A stretch of DNA of 7,224 nucleotides. Source: Armatimonadota bacterium. Lineage in GTDB: Bacteria; Armatimonadota; HRBIN16. Location: assembly GCA_028275265.1 (NCBI GenBank), contig JAPWUZ010000132.1, positions 1 to 7,224 of the forward strand, given 5' to 3'. Every line of letters begins with the position of its first letter. Position 1 is the stretch's first letter. The translations under genes were made by a program, and so were the position numbers. The notes beneath the pieces were generated by a model, which ran no database searches, had not been told where the DNA came from, and saw only the letters and a program-made list of their open reading frames with translations. Positions 6,186 to 7,224 of the stretch are shown here, piece after piece.

Positions 6186-7224
6186 ATGTACAACGGTCTC
6201 ATATTGTGTTTGCTGCTTTCTTTGCCGCTGATGACGGCACAGGCACAACCCATTCGCTTTTATGTCTCGACCGAGGGCAACGATGCGTGGTCGGGCAGGC
6301 TTGCGAGACCGAACGCCCGTCGCACCGACGGTCCTTTCGCCACGCTGCAGCGCGCACAAAAAGCCGTGCGTACGGTCAGAGCCAGAGGAGTTACTACGCC
6401 GGTGGAAGTCATTGTGGCGCAGGGGGTCTATTACCTGAACGAGCTGCTGGTGTTCACTCCAGAAGATTCAGGCAGTGCCCGCGCTCCGGTCACCTACCGG
6501 GCGCAACAGCCGGGCAAGGTCATCCTCAGCGGGGGCAAGGTTGTATCCGGCTGGCGAAGGGTGGGGGATAGACTCTGGTCAGCGCGGGTATCCGAAGCGC
6601 GAAGCGGCGACTGGACACCGCGCCTGCTGCGGCTGGGTAACCGCTGGGCGATACGCGCGCGACATCCTAACTTCGACGCGAAAAACCCCTTGACTGGCGG
6701 CTGGCTGTTTGCAGATTTTCATGGGGAGCGATGGGAACGCGGCGTTTTCGGGCAGGGTGTCGGTAACATCCACAATGCCGGGGATACCCTCGTGTGGCGC
6801 GTGCGTGTGCCAGAGACAGGCACGTATCGGGTATGGATGCGCTACGCCGCCGATAACACGGGTGAGGCAGCGGATATGAGCGGTCGGTGTGCCTTGCAGG
6901 TGAACGACGGTCAACCGGTAACTCTGCAAAACCTGCCGAACACCGGCGGCTGGGGTGCTTTTCGTTGGGCGATGGTCGCGGAGTTGCGTCTGGAAAAAGG
7001 GGAGTGCATGCTGCGATGGCGGAATCTGCTGGGCGGCGGGCTGAACATGGACGCGCTTGTGCTGGTGCAGGACAGCGATTGGAACCCCGAAACCGCCATC
7101 GGCGGCTTCGAGTGGTGGGGCGCGTATCGTCTGGAACAGCCCAAAACAGGGCACTTGCTGCTCATCCAGGCGGAAGCCTGCGACGAAGCCATTGGCAAAG
7201 AGGTGACCGTTGCCACTCCACAGC
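6186..7224 (+). CDS. Secreted right-handed beta-helix (DUF1565-like) protein with inserted carbohydrate-binding-like module, N-terminal part
   Basis: A frame of 346 codons that stays open to the right edge, so the C-terminus is missing. Residues 1-20 form a hydrophobic signal peptide (L-rich core, then LMTAQA as a likely Ala-x-Ala cleavage site). Its n-region unusually has no Lys or Arg. Next comes FYVSTEGNDAWSG (25-37) with DGPFATLQRAQKAVR (48-62), the typical opening of pectate-lyase-like or DUF1565-type beta-helix proteins. Strands such as VEVIVAQGVYYL and VTYRAQQPGKVILSGG follow. Residues about 200-297 (VWRVRVPETGTYRVWMRYAA through NMDALVLV) look like a CBM6/CBM35-type beta-sandwich set into the beta-helix sequence. 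LLLIQAEACD (325-334) resembles the start of a further such module. It probably acts outside the cytoplasm on polysaccharide, but no catalytic residues can be assigned from this fragment. The gene seems unrelated to the defence cluster. It could also start at ATG 6180. Confidence 0.85.
   Translation, partial: MYNGLILCLLLSLPLMTAQAQPIRFYVSTEGNDAWSGRLARPNARRTDGPFATLQRAQKAVRTVRARGVTTPVEVIVAQGVYYLNELLVFTPEDSGSARAPVTYRAQQPGKVILSGGKVVSGWRRVGDRLWSARVSEARSGDWTPRLLRLGNRWAIRARHPNFDAKNPLTGGWLFADFHGERWERGVFGQGVGNIHNAGDTLVWRVRVPETGTYRVWMRYAADNTGEAADMSGRCALQVNDGQPVTLQNLPNTGGWGAFRWAMVAELRLEKGECMLRWRNLLGGGLNMDALVLVQDSDWNPETAIGGFEWWGAYRLEQPKTGHLLLIQAEACDEAIGKEVTVATPQ

Noticed and set aside
5926..6231. A 101-codon + strand frame bridging the helicase end and the start of the beta-helix gene
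   Set aside because: It overlaps both genes out of frame, and the intergenic GGAGG is placed for the beta-helix gene instead.

Overview
The window is high-GC bacterial DNA (or, less likely, archaeal DNA), coded almost entirely on the + strand. It holds the tail of one gene, two long complete genes and the start of a fourth. The first three form a tight same-strand cluster that looks like part of an anti-phage / DNA-modification island: (1) the last 46 codons of a protein whose tail resembles the DUF1156/COG1743 adenine-specific DNA methylases; (2) a DUF499 (COG1483) AAA+-type ATPase; (3) a large SNF2-family helicase that ends in a DUF3883, PD-(D/E)XK-like nuclease domain. The gaps are 15 bases between genes 1 and 2 (with a Shine-Dalgarno inside) and 2 bases between genes 2 and 3, so the three are very probably co-transcribed and translationally coupled.

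After the helicase comes a 70-base gap with an imperfect 23-base dyad spanning the helicase stop codon, then a strong GGAGG ribosome binding site and the start of an unrelated gene. That gene encodes a secreted protein with a right-handed beta-helix type N-terminus and an apparent inserted carbohydrate-binding-like module; it runs off the right edge. This looks like the border between the defence cassette and ordinary surface or polysaccharide genes.

How the parts would work together (inference from family knowledge): the methylase would mark self DNA, the DUF499 ATPase would act as the energy-dependent sensor or assembly factor (a role like that proposed for the large ATPases of BREX systems), and the helicase-nuclease would translocate on and cut or remodel unmodified foreign DNA. 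The helicase resembles the SNF2 helicase DrmD of class 1 DISARM, but drmA, drmB and drmC are not in this window, so it cannot be assigned to DISARM from what is visible.

Organism: secreted beta-helix proteins with inserted sugar-binding-like modules are common in Armatimonadota, Planctomycetota and related environmental lineages. An Armatimonadota-like host would fit, but this is a weak guess from style alone. No tRNA, rRNA, CRISPR array, transposase or long repeat was found.
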